Source: Paenibacillus sp. An7 (GTDB lineage: Bacteria; Bacillota; Bacilli; Paenibacillales; Paenibacillaceae). Taken from it: a DNA stretch of 63,693 bases. The position numbers were made by a program, and so were the translations under genes. The DNA is taken from the NCBI RefSeq assembly GCF_009870785.1, contig NZ_WTWX01000022.1, positions 1-63,693 of the forward strand, read 5' to 3'. The notes under the pieces were generated by a model, which worked only from the letters and a program-made list of their open reading frames with translations, was not told the DNA's origin and did no database searches. This document shows positions 28,365 through 38,500 of this stretch, piece by piece. The first letter of the stretch is position 1. Every line of letters begins with the position of its first letter.

Positions 28365-28934
28365 TCAGAACCAGTAGTTCCACCATTCTTTAATCCGGCT
28401 GAACATACGTGCCATCCAGCTTGGAGTCTGCCATTTACTGATCAAGGGTCTTATCGGCAAATAAAGAAGTTTAAGAAACGGTCTTATTATGTAATAAACC
28501 ATTCTGATCAGAAAAAGGAGAATCGCTATAACAAAACCAAACAAGATCCGTAATAGCCGAAGTATACCTTTAATAGGAATGACTAAGATGATGTAAAGCG
28601 CACGGTAAATTATATAACAAAACTGCTTTATAATTCCAATTAACATTACCACAATTTTTTGAGTCAAAACACTTAAAACCAAAAAATAGACCCAAACCCC
28701 TAAAAAAAGTCCCAAAAAGACATAAAATCGTAACTCTCCATGGTTACTGGCATACAGCATGTTAAATACAAACACGGCTGCTGCGATCCAATATACCAAA
28801 TCGATTGTATGGATACTCCATCTCGGAAACCGGAACGAGAGAGACAGGACCCGGTAACTGTCATAGACCATTCCCAGTGCCGCTCCGGAGAAGAGCATCC
28901 ATCCTAATGTGATCCACTGAATTTCTGGATTCAT
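28365..28934 (-). CDS. yabQ: Spore cortex biosynthesis protein YabQ
   Basis: A 189-residue integral membrane protein with about five hydrophobic segments, beginning MNPEIQWITLGWMLFSGAAL and followed by VYDSYRVLSLSFRFPRW, as in the YabQ family. In B. subtilis YabQ resides in outer forespore membranes and is needed for cortex formation. Its start overlaps the yabP stop by 4 bp. The C-terminal half is unusually rich in Ile, Leu and Arg, with basic charges between helices. Confidence 0.9.
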   Translation of the reverse strand: MNPEIQWITLGWMLFSGAALGMVYDSYRVLSLSFRFPRWSIHTIDLVYWIAAAVFVFNMLYASNHGELRFYVFLGLFLGVWVYFLVLSVLTQKIVVMLIGIIKQFCYIIYRALYIILVIPIKGILRLLRILFGFVIAILLFLIRMVYYIIRPFLKLLYLPIRPLISKWQTPSWMARMFSRIKEWWNYWF

Positions 28935-29215
28935 TTGAACAACTTGCCGAGAATTCCTTTTCCGGATTTGGAACTTGAACCGGGATCTAAATAGGCAAGA
29001 AAACTTACATGACCTTCAATCGATAAGAGTCCCTCTTCAAGATTGAGGTTTTTAATATGTAAATTTTGCCCTCTAATGGTTAGGTGACCGAGCTCTGTCT
29101 TGAGTAGGAATTCCTCATTATCAAAGCTCTCCACATTCAAAACACCTGTGATATCAAGTTGCTTCCGGTTCTGCATGTTTAAACTGTGCTGTTTCGGTTT
29201 TACATGGTCTATCAT
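28931..29215 (-). CDS. yabP: Sporulation protein YabP
   Basis: A 94-residue YabP/YqfC-family protein: LDITGVLNVESFDNEEFLLK, then LGHLTIRGQNLHIKNLNLEEG and the end GKGILGKLFK. These proteins are made in the mother cell under SigE and are required for normal spores; the molecular activity is unknown. GGGAGGGG precedes the ATG by 9 nt, and a candidate SigE promoter lies at 29243-29271. It is coupled to yabQ. Confidence 0.93.
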   Translation of the reverse strand: MIDHVKPKQHSLNMQNRKQLDITGVLNVESFDNEEFLLKTELGHLTIRGQNLHIKNLNLEEGLLSIEGHVSFLAYLDPGSSSKSGKGILGKLFK

Positions 29216-29242
29216 GGCATGTACCCCTCCCTTCTTACACCT

Positions 29243-29271
29243 AGCTTATGGGAGGTTAAGAAGGATTAGAA
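29243..29271 (-). promoter_or_regulatory. Candidate SigE promoter for yabP-yabQ
   Basis: Minus strand: -10-like CATAAGCT (29243-29250) and -35-like TTCTAAT (29265-29271) with a 14 bp spacer. The -10 fits SigE fairly; the -35 is poor. Known SigE control of yabPQ in Bacillus supports the call. Confidence 0.35.
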
Positions 29272-29289
29272 CAGTAGCAGAAGGAAATT

Positions 29290-29332
29290 AAAAAAGCGTG
29301 CTTCTCCCTTCTAAATCGGGATTAGCACGCTT
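29290..29332 (-). terminator. Terminator after rqcP
   Basis: Minus strand: AGCGTGCT and AGCACGCT pair, with inner TCCC/GGGA, followed by a U run. It ends the hup-rqcP unit and separates it from yabP. Confidence 0.88.
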
Positions 29333-29350
29333 GTTAATGTAAAACAAAGG

Positions 29351-29635
29351 TTAACTTAAAAAGTCCAACCCGTTATCTCTGGCAATAGGCTCTTCTTTCA
29401 CCACGGTGAATAGACTCGAAGCCTCTTCTTTACGCGTGCTTTCTGCCAAACGCTCTACTCGAACGGTTACAAGTTTCTGTCCGAACTGTACGGTAATTTC
29501 ATCGCCGACTTTGACAGCACTACTTGGCTTCGCCTCTCGTCCATTGATCAGGACTCTCCCCTGTTCGGAGACATCCTTAGCCACCGTACGGCGTTTTATC
29601 AGTCTCGAAACTTTAAGGAATTTATCTACTCTCAT
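29351..29635 (-). CDS. rqcP: S4-domain RNA-binding protein RqcP (Hsp15 family)
   Basis: A 94-residue protein. The N-terminal S4 domain is MRVDKFLKVSRLIKRRTVAK with LINGREAKPSSAVKVGD. In B. subtilis RqcP (YabO) binds the 50S-peptidyl-tRNA complex and with RqcH extends stalled chains with alanine tails. Its ATG overlaps the hup stop by one base (TAATG), indicating translational coupling. Confidence 0.93.
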   Translation of the reverse strand: MRVDKFLKVSRLIKRRTVAKDVSEQGRVLINGREAKPSSAVKVGDEITVQFGQKLVTVRVERLAESTRKEEASSLFTVVKEEPIARDNGLDFLS

Positions 29636-29907
29636 TATTTTACAGCTTCTTTAAGTTTATTTCCTGCCTTAAATGCAGGAACATTAGATTCTGGAATTTC
29701 AATCGTATTTCCTGTTTGCGGGTTACGTCCTGTACGTCCGGATCGTCTGCGAGTTTCGAAAGTGCCAAAGCCAATAAGTTGTACTTTGTCGCCATTTGCA
29801 AGGGCATCTGTAATTTCACCAAGGAAACCATTAAGAACTGCTTCTACGTCTTTTTTTGTAAGTCCACTTTTTTCTGAAATATTGTTTACCAAATCTGTTT
29901 TATTCAT
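29635..29907 (-). CDS. hup: HU-family nucleoid protein
   Basis: A 90-residue histone-like protein beginning MNKTDLVNNISEKSGLTKKD. The beta-arm region GFGTFETRRRSGRTGRNPQT contains the DNA-intercalating proline-bearing loop, and the end is PAFKAGNKLKEAVK. It binds and bends DNA as a dimer. It has a SigA promoter about 170 bp upstream and a long leader. In B. subtilis hbs lies elsewhere, so finding hup next to rqcP and mazG is a difference in arrangement. Confidence 0.96.
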   Translation of the reverse strand: MNKTDLVNNISEKSGLTKKDVEAVLNGFLGEITDALANGDKVQLIGFGTFETRRRSGRTGRNPQTGNTIEIPESNVPAFKAGNKLKEAVK

Positions 29908-30076
29908 TATTAAAGGCCTCCCAAATTAAAGAAAATACGACGTGCACTTCCTGCGTAAAAACGCTTCTTAGTATCACGTGCCGTTACTACACTTCTATTC
30001 TTGCTAAGTCACTAAAAATCCTGCTGCAATGCGCCTTTTTTTAATGTGACACACGCAGTGGGTTCAAGTTTGGTAA

Positions 30077-30106
30077 AGAATACGACATTTTAGGTATCGT
30101 TGTCAA
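30077..30106 (-). promoter_or_regulatory. SigA promoter for hup-rqcP
   Basis: Minus strand: -35 TTGACA (30101-30106), 18 bp spacer, -10 TATTCT (30077-30082). The transcript would have a leader of about 160 nt containing a small GCGT-TTTT-ACGC hairpin. Confidence 0.7.
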
Positions 30107-30190
30107 ACCATGCCCATTTTAATTCATGACAGTGGTTCTCCTATAATTCAAATACCCGATATTTATGAATTTCAATCCCGATTTTGAGCG

Positions 30191-31687
30191 TTAGTAATCT
30201 TTCAGTTCCTGTTTAGCTTCTTGCCAGCAGGCTTCCATCTCTTCAAGCGTACTGTCTTCTATGGTCTTTCCTTGCTCCGCAAGACGAGATTCAATGTACT
30301 TAAATCTACGAGTAAATTTACGGTTCGTAGCAGCTAGCGCTTCCTCGGGATCGGCTCCAATAAACCTCGAGATGTTAGCAGTAGTGAATAAAACATCACC
30401 AAGTTCCAACATCTGCTCTTCTGCAGCATAGTTCAGCTTAATTGCCTCTTTTAGCTCGCCAAGCTCTTCCTCAACCTTAACAAACACGTCTTCTACTTGA
30501 TCCCAGTCAAAACCGACTTTTGATGCTTTCTTTTGAAGTTTGTAAGCTTTCATTAAGGCTGGAAGATCTCTAGGAACTCCATCAAGTATAGAAATTTTCT
30601 CTTTCGCTTGTCCTTTAAGCTTCTTCTCTTCTGCTTTCATCGCTTCCCAGTTGGCTAGCGCTTCTCCAGCATCTTCTGCCTTGTTGTCTCCAAATACATG
30701 CGGGTGTCTAAAAATGAGCTTGTCATTCAGACCTTGAATGACATCATAGACATCAAATGTACCCAGCTCTTCTTCCATCTGAGCGTGCAGCATGATTTGG
30801 AGCAGTAAATCGCCAAGTTCTTCTTTCATATGATCTGGATCATCATCATCGATTGTCTCCAAGACTTCATACGTTTCCTCAATCAGATTCTTGCGGATGG
30901 AAGCATGAGTTTGTTCGCGGTCCCAAGGACATCCTTCCGGGCTTCGCAGAATTTCTACAATTTCATGAAGACGGCCAAACGTACGTCTAGTGAGCTGCTC
31001 ATTGTCACTTTTTGGTACATAAATCAGTGATAAATTGCCGTATCCTTCTACACGATCCAGCTCATATAGCTCAACTTCCTGAATGACTTCTTGACCTTCA
31101 ATACCGAGTGCATGTCCAACAATGATTTTAGTGTCATCTGGATACACCTCCATCAGACTTAGCTTAACGTCAGAGGCAGTGAATACATCATACACTTGTC
31201 CAATTACCGTATGTAACTTAGGCTGCAGCAATTCGCGGTCAATAACACCCGCATCAAGTAATTGAAATCCTTCGATAGGATCAAATCCAAGTCTTATAAA
31301 TGCCTCATCCAGGAAGCTTTCTCCCCCGAGTATAGAGAGAGGAATTCCTTGATCAGCGCAGCGCTCTTTTAGCAGTCCTACCGTTGCCTCTGCTACCATA
31401 GGATGTCCGGGTACAGCATATATGATCTCGCCCGCAGTGCCTTGCTTCGCAAGCTGAATAAGCTCGTTTGCTATACTATCATAGACCTCTGGAAAAGAAT
31501 TCTTTGCTTCATATATATAATCGAACGAATTCAAAGATAAATGAAGATTTTCTAAATCTTTGCATACCGGATGGTCAAGCGTCCGAACATAGATCCTGCT
31601 TGCCTTTTGTAACCTTTTCATAATACCTAAAGTCAGTTGATCTTCCCCGCCTGAACCTAGACCAACCACTGTGATTGCTGTGCTCAT
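30191..31687 (-). CDS. mazG: YabN-type fusion: SAM methylase-like domain plus MazG
   Basis: A 498-residue two-domain protein. The N-terminal part (1-220) is a tetrapyrrole/precorrin methylase fold (ITVVGLGSGGEDQLTLGIMK, YAVPGHPMVAEATV). The C-terminal part (about 235-498) is MazG nucleotide pyrophosphohydrolase, with CPWDREQTHASIRKNLIEE, EELGDLLLQIMLHAQMEEE and a second EELGELKEAI...ELGDVLFT metal-binding copy. It likely hydrolyses non-canonical or excess NTPs; the methylase substrate is unknown. This fusion is standard in Bacillales. The ATG has TGGAGGGG. Confidence 0.93.
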   Translation of the reverse strand: MSTAITVVGLGSGGEDQLTLGIMKRLQKASRIYVRTLDHPVCKDLENLHLSLNSFDYIYEAKNSFPEVYDSIANELIQLAKQGTAGEIIYAVPGHPMVAEATVGLLKERCADQGIPLSILGGESFLDEAFIRLGFDPIEGFQLLDAGVIDRELLQPKLHTVIGQVYDVFTASDVKLSLMEVYPDDTKIIVGHALGIEGQEVIQEVELYELDRVEGYGNLSLIYVPKSDNEQLTRRTFGRLHEIVEILRSPEGCPWDREQTHASIRKNLIEETYEVLETIDDDDPDHMKEELGDLLLQIMLHAQMEEELGTFDVYDVIQGLNDKLIFRHPHVFGDNKAEDAGEALANWEAMKAEEKKLKGQAKEKISILDGVPRDLPALMKAYKLQKKASKVGFDWDQVEDVFVKVEEELGELKEAIKLNYAAEEQMLELGDVLFTTANISRFIGADPEEALAATNRKFTRRFKYIESRLAEQGKTIEDSTLEEMEACWQEAKQELKDY

Positions 31688-31785
31688 GTGACCCCTCCAA
31701 ATAAATGGCTTCTAAATAAACCTTGCTAACTGTAACTATATCATGCTTTTGCATCAAGCCAAAAATAGAGCATCCTTGTTTCTAC

Positions 31786-33450
31786 TTATACTAATCGTAA
31801 TTTGTGAAACAGCTTCATCAGCTTCTCTCCCTTAGGAAGCATAGCGATCTCTTCTGCTGTTATCCATTTTGTACGGATCGTACCAATCATGAATATGATA
31901 ACGCCCGCTGTAATACCGAGCAGACTTTGCACAAGGGCAGTCATTCGGTTGCCTAAACTAATTCCTAAAGCCCCAATCATAACCTCTGTACCCCATGCTA
32001 CTCCGGCTGCCGTTAGTGACATCGCGGCGATAATGAGAAATGGTTTGAATAAACCAGCAGTAAAGGATACCCGCAGCCTCAGTATTTGAGCAAGCAGTAA
32101 TACATTTAACAAAGCAGCCAGCGCATAAGCTGCTGCCGAGGACCATGCTGCACCATTGATACCTAGATACGGTACTAACAGCTCATTTAGCAGTGTTTTG
32201 ACACCTGCGGCAGTCAGCATAATAAAGGCCGGCGCTTTCACTGCCCCATACCCTTGAAGTAAGGCTGCAGCAATGACGCTGACTGCGCTTCCGGCAGCAG
32301 TGAGTGCCAATATACGCATCGTACTTGTTCCTTCGGCCGTGATATAAAGCATCTGGTTGATGGGCTCAGCCAGCACCGCCATACCCGCGGCGGCAGCCAG
32401 ACCAATGAGCCAAAACCACTTGAGGGCAAGACCGCTTTGCCTACGGATTGTATTATGATCATTTCGCACCTTCGCTTCCGCAATAGCAGGGATAAACAAT
32501 ACCGACAATGTCGTTGCCAGCATAGTTACGAGTTGCACAAGCGGAATCCCCCGATTATAGATTCCAAAAAATCTCATTGTTTCTATATCAGCCATCCCTT
32601 CCTGCTTAAGCAGACGTGGAACAGTAAAGGTATCAACCATATTCATTAATGGGACGACTACCGAACCAAGTGCAACGGGGATCGCATAACGGAGCACACT
32701 AATCAGAAGAGTAGATGTTGACTTTCGATCTGATTTCAGACCCTTTTCCCTAGAAAGCACATTTTCATCGGAACGCAGCTGTTCTAAATGGTTAGCTCTC
32801 CTCTTTCCTCTTCTTAACCAGAAAAACCACATCAAGAGCAGTGCGGCGGCTCCACCCGCGGCAGAGCCTAACATGGCCCCTGCTGCAATTGTTTCTGCTG
32901 ATGCTCCCCGTTCAATCAGTATAAATAATAATACAAGCATGACGGTTACTCGGACGGTCTGCTCTGTGATCTGAGAAACAGCCGTAGGCATCATATCCTG
33001 CAAGCCTTGGAAGTATCCCCTAAGACCTGTCATGACAGGAACAAATAAAAATGCCAAAGAAGCAGTACGAATGGAGAGAACTATCTCTTCATTATCAATA
33101 AAACGGCTAATCTGCGGAGCGAATTGATACATGAGCAGGCTGAGCAGACCTCCAAGTACTGCTAAGAGCACAGAAGTAACTTTAAGAACACGCTCACCTT
33201 CAGCTTGGTCTCCCCTAGCGTTGGCTTCAGCAACCAGCTTGGATACTGCGATAGGGAAACCAGCTGTCGCGAGTGTAATGAACATCATGTAAAAAGGGTA
33301 GACCGTATTATAAATACCAAATACACTGTCACCCGCTATATTTTGCAGAGGGATCTTCTGCAGTGTTCCAATCAGTTTTGATAATAGTGCAGCAACGCTG
33401 AGTATAAATGCTCCTTGAAGCATTTTTGTACTGGTTTCTATTGATTTCAT
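31786..33450 (-). CDS. spoVB: SpoVB-like polysaccharide/lipid flippase
   Basis: A 554-residue MATE/MVF-superfamily membrane protein with about 14 helices, beginning MLQGAFILSVAALLSKLIGT and GIYNTVYPFYMMFITLATAG, family signatures of SpoVB/MurJ-like exporters. SpoVB is needed for spore cortex synthesis, probably flipping lipid-linked peptidoglycan precursors. A basic cytosolic loop (about 210-245) divides the helix bundle. It is located between mazG and spoVT, as yabM/spoVB in B. subtilis. Confidence 0.9.
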   Translation of the reverse strand: MKSIETSTKMLQGAFILSVAALLSKLIGTLQKIPLQNIAGDSVFGIYNTVYPFYMMFITLATAGFPIAVSKLVAEANARGDQAEGERVLKVTSVLLAVLGGLLSLLMYQFAPQISRFIDNEEIVLSIRTASLAFLFVPVMTGLRGYFQGLQDMMPTAVSQITEQTVRVTVMLVLLFILIERGASAETIAAGAMLGSAAGGAAALLLMWFFWLRRGKRRANHLEQLRSDENVLSREKGLKSDRKSTSTLLISVLRYAIPVALGSVVVPLMNMVDTFTVPRLLKQEGMADIETMRFFGIYNRGIPLVQLVTMLATTLSVLFIPAIAEAKVRNDHNTIRRQSGLALKWFWLIGLAAAAGMAVLAEPINQMLYITAEGTSTMRILALTAAGSAVSVIAAALLQGYGAVKAPAFIMLTAAGVKTLLNELLVPYLGINGAAWSSAAAYALAALLNVLLLAQILRLRVSFTAGLFKPFLIIAAMSLTAAGVAWGTEVMIGALGISLGNRMTALVQSLLGITAGVIIFMIGTIRTKWITAEEIAMLPKGEKLMKLFHKLRLV

Positions 33451-33533
33451 ATAGGCTTACCTACTTCTTCTTTAGGGTAGACGCTATGTTCCTTTACAAT
33501 ACGAAACCTATTATACCTCTTTATGTAAAAGCA

Positions 33534-33565
33534 AAAAACTCCTGCCCTCTTACAGGCGGGAGTTT
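33534..33565 (-). terminator. Terminator after spoVT
   Basis: Minus strand: AAACTCCCGCC (33555-33565) pairs with GGCAGGAGTTT (33536-33546) with one mismatch, followed by UUUUUUGC. Confidence 0.85.
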
Positions 33566-33573
33566 AATGTTCT

Positions 33574-34116
33574 TTACTGCTCCATTTGCTTGCCAAGAAA
33601 CGCAGCTGCGGTTTCAGACATTTTCACTTCAAGTTGAGACATTTTTGTTGATTCATCTTTGCTGTACAGTATCACGGCACCAATAGGATCTCCTCCAGAT
33701 ATAATCGGTGCTACAACAAAGGATGATAAATTTTCGTTATGATCTTTAGCAATTTCATAAGATCCACTGCTGTTCTCAAGCAAAGTTTTACGGTTATCCA
33801 TGGAGTGCTCAACCAAATTTCCGATTTGCTTCTCCAGGTATTCTTTTTTAGATCCGCCAGCTACCGTAATAATCGTATCACGGTCAGTAATGAGTGTTAC
33901 ATGGCCTGTACCTTCAAACAAGGATTCTGCATATTCCTTTGCAAAATCACCCAATTCACCAATAGGTGAATACTTTTTCAGAATAACCTCGCCATCTCGA
34001 TCCACAAAAATTTCAAGCGGATCACCTTCACGAATGCGTAAAGTACGACGAATTTCTTTGGGAATTACAACACGACCGAGGTCATCAATACGGCGGACGA
34101 TACCAGTAGCTTTCAT
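33574..34116 (-). CDS. spoVT: Stage V sporulation regulator SpoVT
   Basis: A 180-residue forespore regulator. The N-terminal AbrB-type swapped-hairpin DNA-binding domain is MKATGIVRRIDDLGRVVIPK followed by EIRRTLRIREGDPLEIFVD. The C-terminal part (about 60-180) is a GAF-like domain. SpoVT modulates SigG-dependent genes late in spore development. A well-matched SigF/G-type promoter lies about 100 bp upstream (34214-34244), and a terminator isolates it from the PrsA-like gene. Confidence 0.96.
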   Translation of the reverse strand: MKATGIVRRIDDLGRVVIPKEIRRTLRIREGDPLEIFVDRDGEVILKKYSPIGELGDFAKEYAESLFEGTGHVTLITDRDTIITVAGGSKKEYLEKQIGNLVEHSMDNRKTLLENSSGSYEIAKDHNENLSSFVVAPIISGGDPIGAVILYSKDESTKMSQLEVKMSETAAAFLGKQMEQ

Positions 34117-34213
34117 TTACATGTTGCCTCACTTTCTCGAGAAGATTTTTCAACTACTGTCCTTTTTATAACGGAGGGATTAAGGTAGTTAGTTTAGTGT
34201 GATATCTAAACCA

Positions 34214-34244
34214 TAGTATTCATCTGTTCCCATTTCCTTATACA
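34214..34244 (-). promoter_or_regulatory. Candidate SigG/SigF promoter for spoVT
   Basis: Minus strand: -35 TGTATA (34239-34244), 18 bp spacer, -10 AATACTA (34214-34220), against the forespore consensus TGMATA-N17/18-CATACTA. Spacing and both boxes fit; SigG control of spoVT is known in B. subtilis. Confidence 0.6.
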
Positions 34245-34328
34245 TAGACCTTTTAATATCGTTCGATAAAGTGATTTTAAAAATTTTCCATTATAAAGAA
34301 TTACCCTTCCTAAAAGGTTTCGGTATAC

Positions 34329-34353
34329 CAAAAAGACGCGGTTTCCCGCGTCT
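34329..34353 (-). terminator. Terminator after the PrsA-like gene
   Basis: Minus strand: perfect 8 bp stem AGACGCGG/CCGCGTCT closed by a GAAA tetraloop, followed by U4-5. Confidence 0.93.
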
Positions 34354-34393
34354 AATGGATTACGTCCTATGCTGTCCTGCTTGTCCGATCTGG

Positions 34394-35557
34394 TTATTTG
34401 CCGTCGGTTGTTTTATCTGTACTTTCTTTACCTGCATCGGTTCCTTCGGTACCTGTTGTTCCTTTATCCGTACCTTTGTCAGTCCCTTCAGTTCCTGTAT
34501 CGGAACCTTCTGGAGTTTCCGATTCTGTACCCTCAGTACCTGTTCCCTCTGTATCCGTTCCTTCTTTTTCTGCTGCAGGATTTGCAGGAAGCTTGATTTC
34601 ACCTTTCATAATTCCATCAAGCTCTTTTTCCATGAAGGTCTGGATTTGTGTATTTACGATAGTATTCGCAAGGGTATCTTTTTGTTCTTGTGTTAATTCT
34701 TCGAAGGTTGGTTCTGTACGTTTCTCTACCTTGATAATGTGATATCCATAATCTGTTTCAACAGGATCACTGATTTTGTTAATTTCTAAAGTTTTAGCTG
34801 CCTCTTTGAAAGCTTCTACCCAAGATACAATAGGGGTATCTTCGTACAAACCGCCATTTTCAGCAGACCCTGGATCCTCGGAGTATTCTTTCGCTACAGC
34901 AGCAAAATCCTCACCTTTATCCAGTTTTGCCTTTACTTCTTTTGCGATTTTCAGTGCTTCACCTTCTGCACGCTCTTCTTGTGTTTCAGGATCTTGGAAG
35001 CTAATCAGGACATGACGGACGGTAGCTGTAATAAATTGTTCTGGGCTAGCGTCGTATTGTGCTTTGAGTTCTTCTTCTGTTACTTTTGGTGATTTATCCT
35101 TAACAATGGTCAAAACACGAGCCATATAATTTTTGATATCTGCTTCTGTAAGTTCATAATTTTCGAGCATTGCTTTCCACTGCTCATCTCCAACTTGTTC
35201 TTTCATCTGAGCAAGCTGATTGTCTGCTTCTTCTTCTCCTTGTTTCTTGGATTCGTCAGAAGCTTGATTACTCAAATACTCATAAGTCACTTGCTGCTCA
35301 ACTAGATATTCACGGAACTCATCCATTTCCATGAGCTGTGCGTACTGAGGACTCATAAATTTCATGATTTTCATCTCAGTGTTAAATTCATTCTCTGTAA
35401 TTTCGCCGCCATCATATTTAACGATGATCGCACTATTATCGTCGCTTGCCGAATTCTGATCATCGCCATTTCCACAAGCAGCCAGAAGAGATATCGATAA
35501 TACGCCGACCATTGTCACCGCGATCGTCTTCCAGGATTTTTTATTACTTCGCAACAT
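34394..35557 (-). CDS. prsA: PrsA-like foldase lipoprotein (PPIase)
   Basis: A 387-residue lipoprotein acting on the outer face of the membrane. The signal peptide ends at lipobox LLAAC (Cys about 27). A SurA-like helical part (about 45-165) precedes a parvulin domain (about 175-275): VRHVLISFQD, DFAAVAKEYSEDPGS, ENGGLYED and DYGYHIIKVEKR. The last 60 residues are a low-complexity Thr/Gly/Glu/Lys tail, with repeats such as TEGTGTEGTE, probably a flexible wall-spanning linker. Start: ATG with AAAGGGGG, overlapping the mfd end by 14 bp. B. subtilis prsA is elsewhere in the genome; a second parvulin gene lies at 11833-12777. Confidence 0.9.
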   Translation of the reverse strand: MLRSNKKSWKTIAVTMVGVLSISLLAACGNGDDQNSASDDNSAIIVKYDGGEITENEFNTEMKIMKFMSPQYAQLMEMDEFREYLVEQQVTYEYLSNQASDESKKQGEEEADNQLAQMKEQVGDEQWKAMLENYELTEADIKNYMARVLTIVKDKSPKVTEEELKAQYDASPEQFITATVRHVLISFQDPETQEERAEGEALKIAKEVKAKLDKGEDFAAVAKEYSEDPGSAENGGLYEDTPIVSWVEAFKEAAKTLEINKISDPVETDYGYHIIKVEKRTEPTFEELTQEQKDTLANTIVNTQIQTFMEKELDGIMKGEIKLPANPAAEKEGTDTEGTGTEGTESETPEGSDTGTEGTDKGTDKGTTGTEGTDAGKESTDKTTDGK

Positions 35558-38500
35558 CTTGAAGTTCCCCCTTTGATTTAAAAGCATCCTTCATGGCTGC
35601 AAGGAATTTCTCTAGCAATTGAAGAAGCTCCAAATCGCTGAGTCCTTTACCTTTTACATGAATAGACATACTTTGTCCTTGTTCAAATTGTACACGTCTT
35701 TCAAACTGATTTCCAATCTGAATAAGTTTTGCTCCATTTACAGTATTTTCTTGACCCTCATAGAATTTCAAAGTTATGTCATCACCACGCTGTACAATCG
35801 ACTCAATACCATAGGCTTTACCATAGATTTTAAGTCTCGCCACAGTGAGCAAGTTCGTAACTGCCTCTGGTAAATCTCCAAAACGATCCACCAGTTCATC
35901 TTCTAATTCCATCGTATCATCAAAGGAAGCAAGAACAGCCACTTTTTTATAGATTTCAATTTTTTGAATGCTGTCATAGATGTAATCTGATGGTAAGTAA
36001 GCATCGATCGATAGATCAATGGCTGTTGTCCAACTGGATTGTTGTGGAGCTTCCTCACCCAGCATTGTAACTTTACGTTTATTAATTTCTTCAGCGAGCA
36101 TCTGTGAGTAGAGATCAAAACCGACTGAGGCGATAAACCCGTGCTGCTCTGCTCCAAGCAAGTTACCAGCCCCCCGAATCGTTAGATCCCGCATAGCAAT
36201 TTTGAAACCGGAGCCAAGCTCTGTAAACTCCTTGATGGATTGAAGCCTTTTTTCTGCTACTTCTGTCAGGACTTTATCCCTTTGATACGTAAAATAGGCA
36301 TACGCTATTCGGTTGGAACGTCCAACTCGTCCGCGCAGCTGATACAACTGAGAAAGTCCCATCTTATCAGCATCATGTACGATCAATGTATTGACGTTCG
36401 GGATATCAACCCCTGTTTCAATAATGCTGGTGCTGACAAGCACGTCAAACTCCCCATCCAGAAAATCAAGAATCGTCTTCTCAAGTTCGGACTCTGTCAT
36501 CTGCCCATGCCCAACACCGACTCTTGCGCCAGGGACAAGATCTGAAATTTCCGCAGCCATCTCCTGAATTCCTTGAACACGGTTATATAGGTAGTACACT
36601 TGCCCGCCTCTTGCCAGTTCCCGCTCTATAGCTTCCCGAACCAAAGTCTGACTGTGCTCAACAACATAGGTCTGCACAGGGAAACGGTTCTCTGGAGGCG
36701 TTTCGATAACCGATAAATCACGTACACCCAGCATAGACATATGAAGGGTTCGAGGAATTGGTGTTGCAGTTAGTGTTAATACGTCCACATTTGTCTTCAG
36801 CTTCTTGAGTTTTTCTTTATGAGTCACCCCAAAACGTTGTTCCTCATCTACAATCAGCAGCCCCAGATCTTTAAAGACAAGATCTTGAGATAATAAACGA
36901 TGCGTACCGATTACAATATCAATAGTTCCATCCTTGATTCCCTTCGTCGTCTCATTCTGTTCCTTACGAGTACGGAACCGACTCAGAACGCTCACATTAA
37001 ATGGATATCCAGAAAAGCGCTCACGGAATGTTTCATAATGTTGCTGTGCAAGAATCGTTGTAGGAACAAGCACTGCGACCTGTTTCCCTTCGATTGCTGC
37101 TTTGAATGCAGCTCGGATGGCTACTTCGGTTTTGCCGTATCCTACATCCCCGCATAATAAACGATCCATAGGGCGACTTTGTTCCATGTCTTTCTTAATT
37201 TCTTCAATTGCTCTTTCCTGATCCCGTGTTTCATCATAAGGGAATAAATCTTCAAATTCCTGCTGTTCTGCCGTATCTTTTTCAAAAGCATAACCTGGTG
37301 AAGATTGACGAGCTGCATACAGTTTGATCAAATCATCCGCTATATCCTGAACAGAACTCCGAACCTTATTTTTAACACGTGTCCAGTCATTGCCGCCAAG
37401 TTTATAGATTTTCGGTTCTTTCTCTTCTGATCCTACATACTTCTGGATGAGGTCAATCTGTTCAATAGGAACAGACAGCTTATCTCCGCCAGCATACAGA
37501 ATATGCATGTAATCCTTATGGATTCCACCTACTTCTAATGTGCCGATCCCCATATACTTACCAATACCGTGGTTCTGATGGACAACATAATCCCCAACCT
37601 TAAGTTCACTGTAACTCTTAATACGTTCTGCATTATCTACATTACGAATAGGTTTGCGAACTTTACGTTGTTTTTGAGAGAACATCTCGCCTTCCGTAAT
37701 GACGGCTAAATGAATCGAAGGCATCTCAAAACCACTCTGTAAACCACCAATCATCATGGTCGGTTCATGTATATCGTAATCCTGTAATACGCGGCGCATC
37801 CGATCCAGCCGTTCTTCGCTGCTTGCCAGCATAAAGACCTGCACGCCTGCTTTTTGCCAGCGCTCCATTTCCGCTTTAAGCACATTCATTTGACCATGGA
37901 AGTCCTGCATACTGCGGCTGACCATGTTCAGAATGTTCTGAGGTAATGTATGTGGAACCTGTCTTAGGAACACAGAAATAAATAACGTCTGGAATGGACG
38001 TTTATATAAAACTTCTTCATGATCAAGGGAAAGAGTAAGCTGTGGCAACGTCTTGCCATTTTGGAGCAAATGCATACTCCACTCGGACTCATCCCGCTCA
38101 AGTTGTTTTCCCGTTTCCAGTAGCCTAGCCGGTTCGTCAAAAATCAGGACTGTATCCTGGGGCATAAAGTCATAGATCGTTTGTTTCTCAGGGTATAACT
38201 CTGTTACATATTTATATATTTCAGGAAAATACACATGTTCGCGCAGCAGCTCAATCTCACGATGAATTTCATCGCGTAGACGAAGTTTCGCTTGCCGATC
38301 GGTCGTCTTTTCTAATTGTTCTTCAAGCAAAATGGCCGCTCGATCAGCGGCTTGCTTCATTTTAGCTTCGTTTGAAATTAATTCCTTGCAGGGTGTAATG
38401 ACAACCTGATTAATCTTATCGATAGAACGCTGATCTATCGGATCAAAGGTACGAATCGAATCAATCTCATCATCAAATAACTCCACACGATAAGCAAGCC

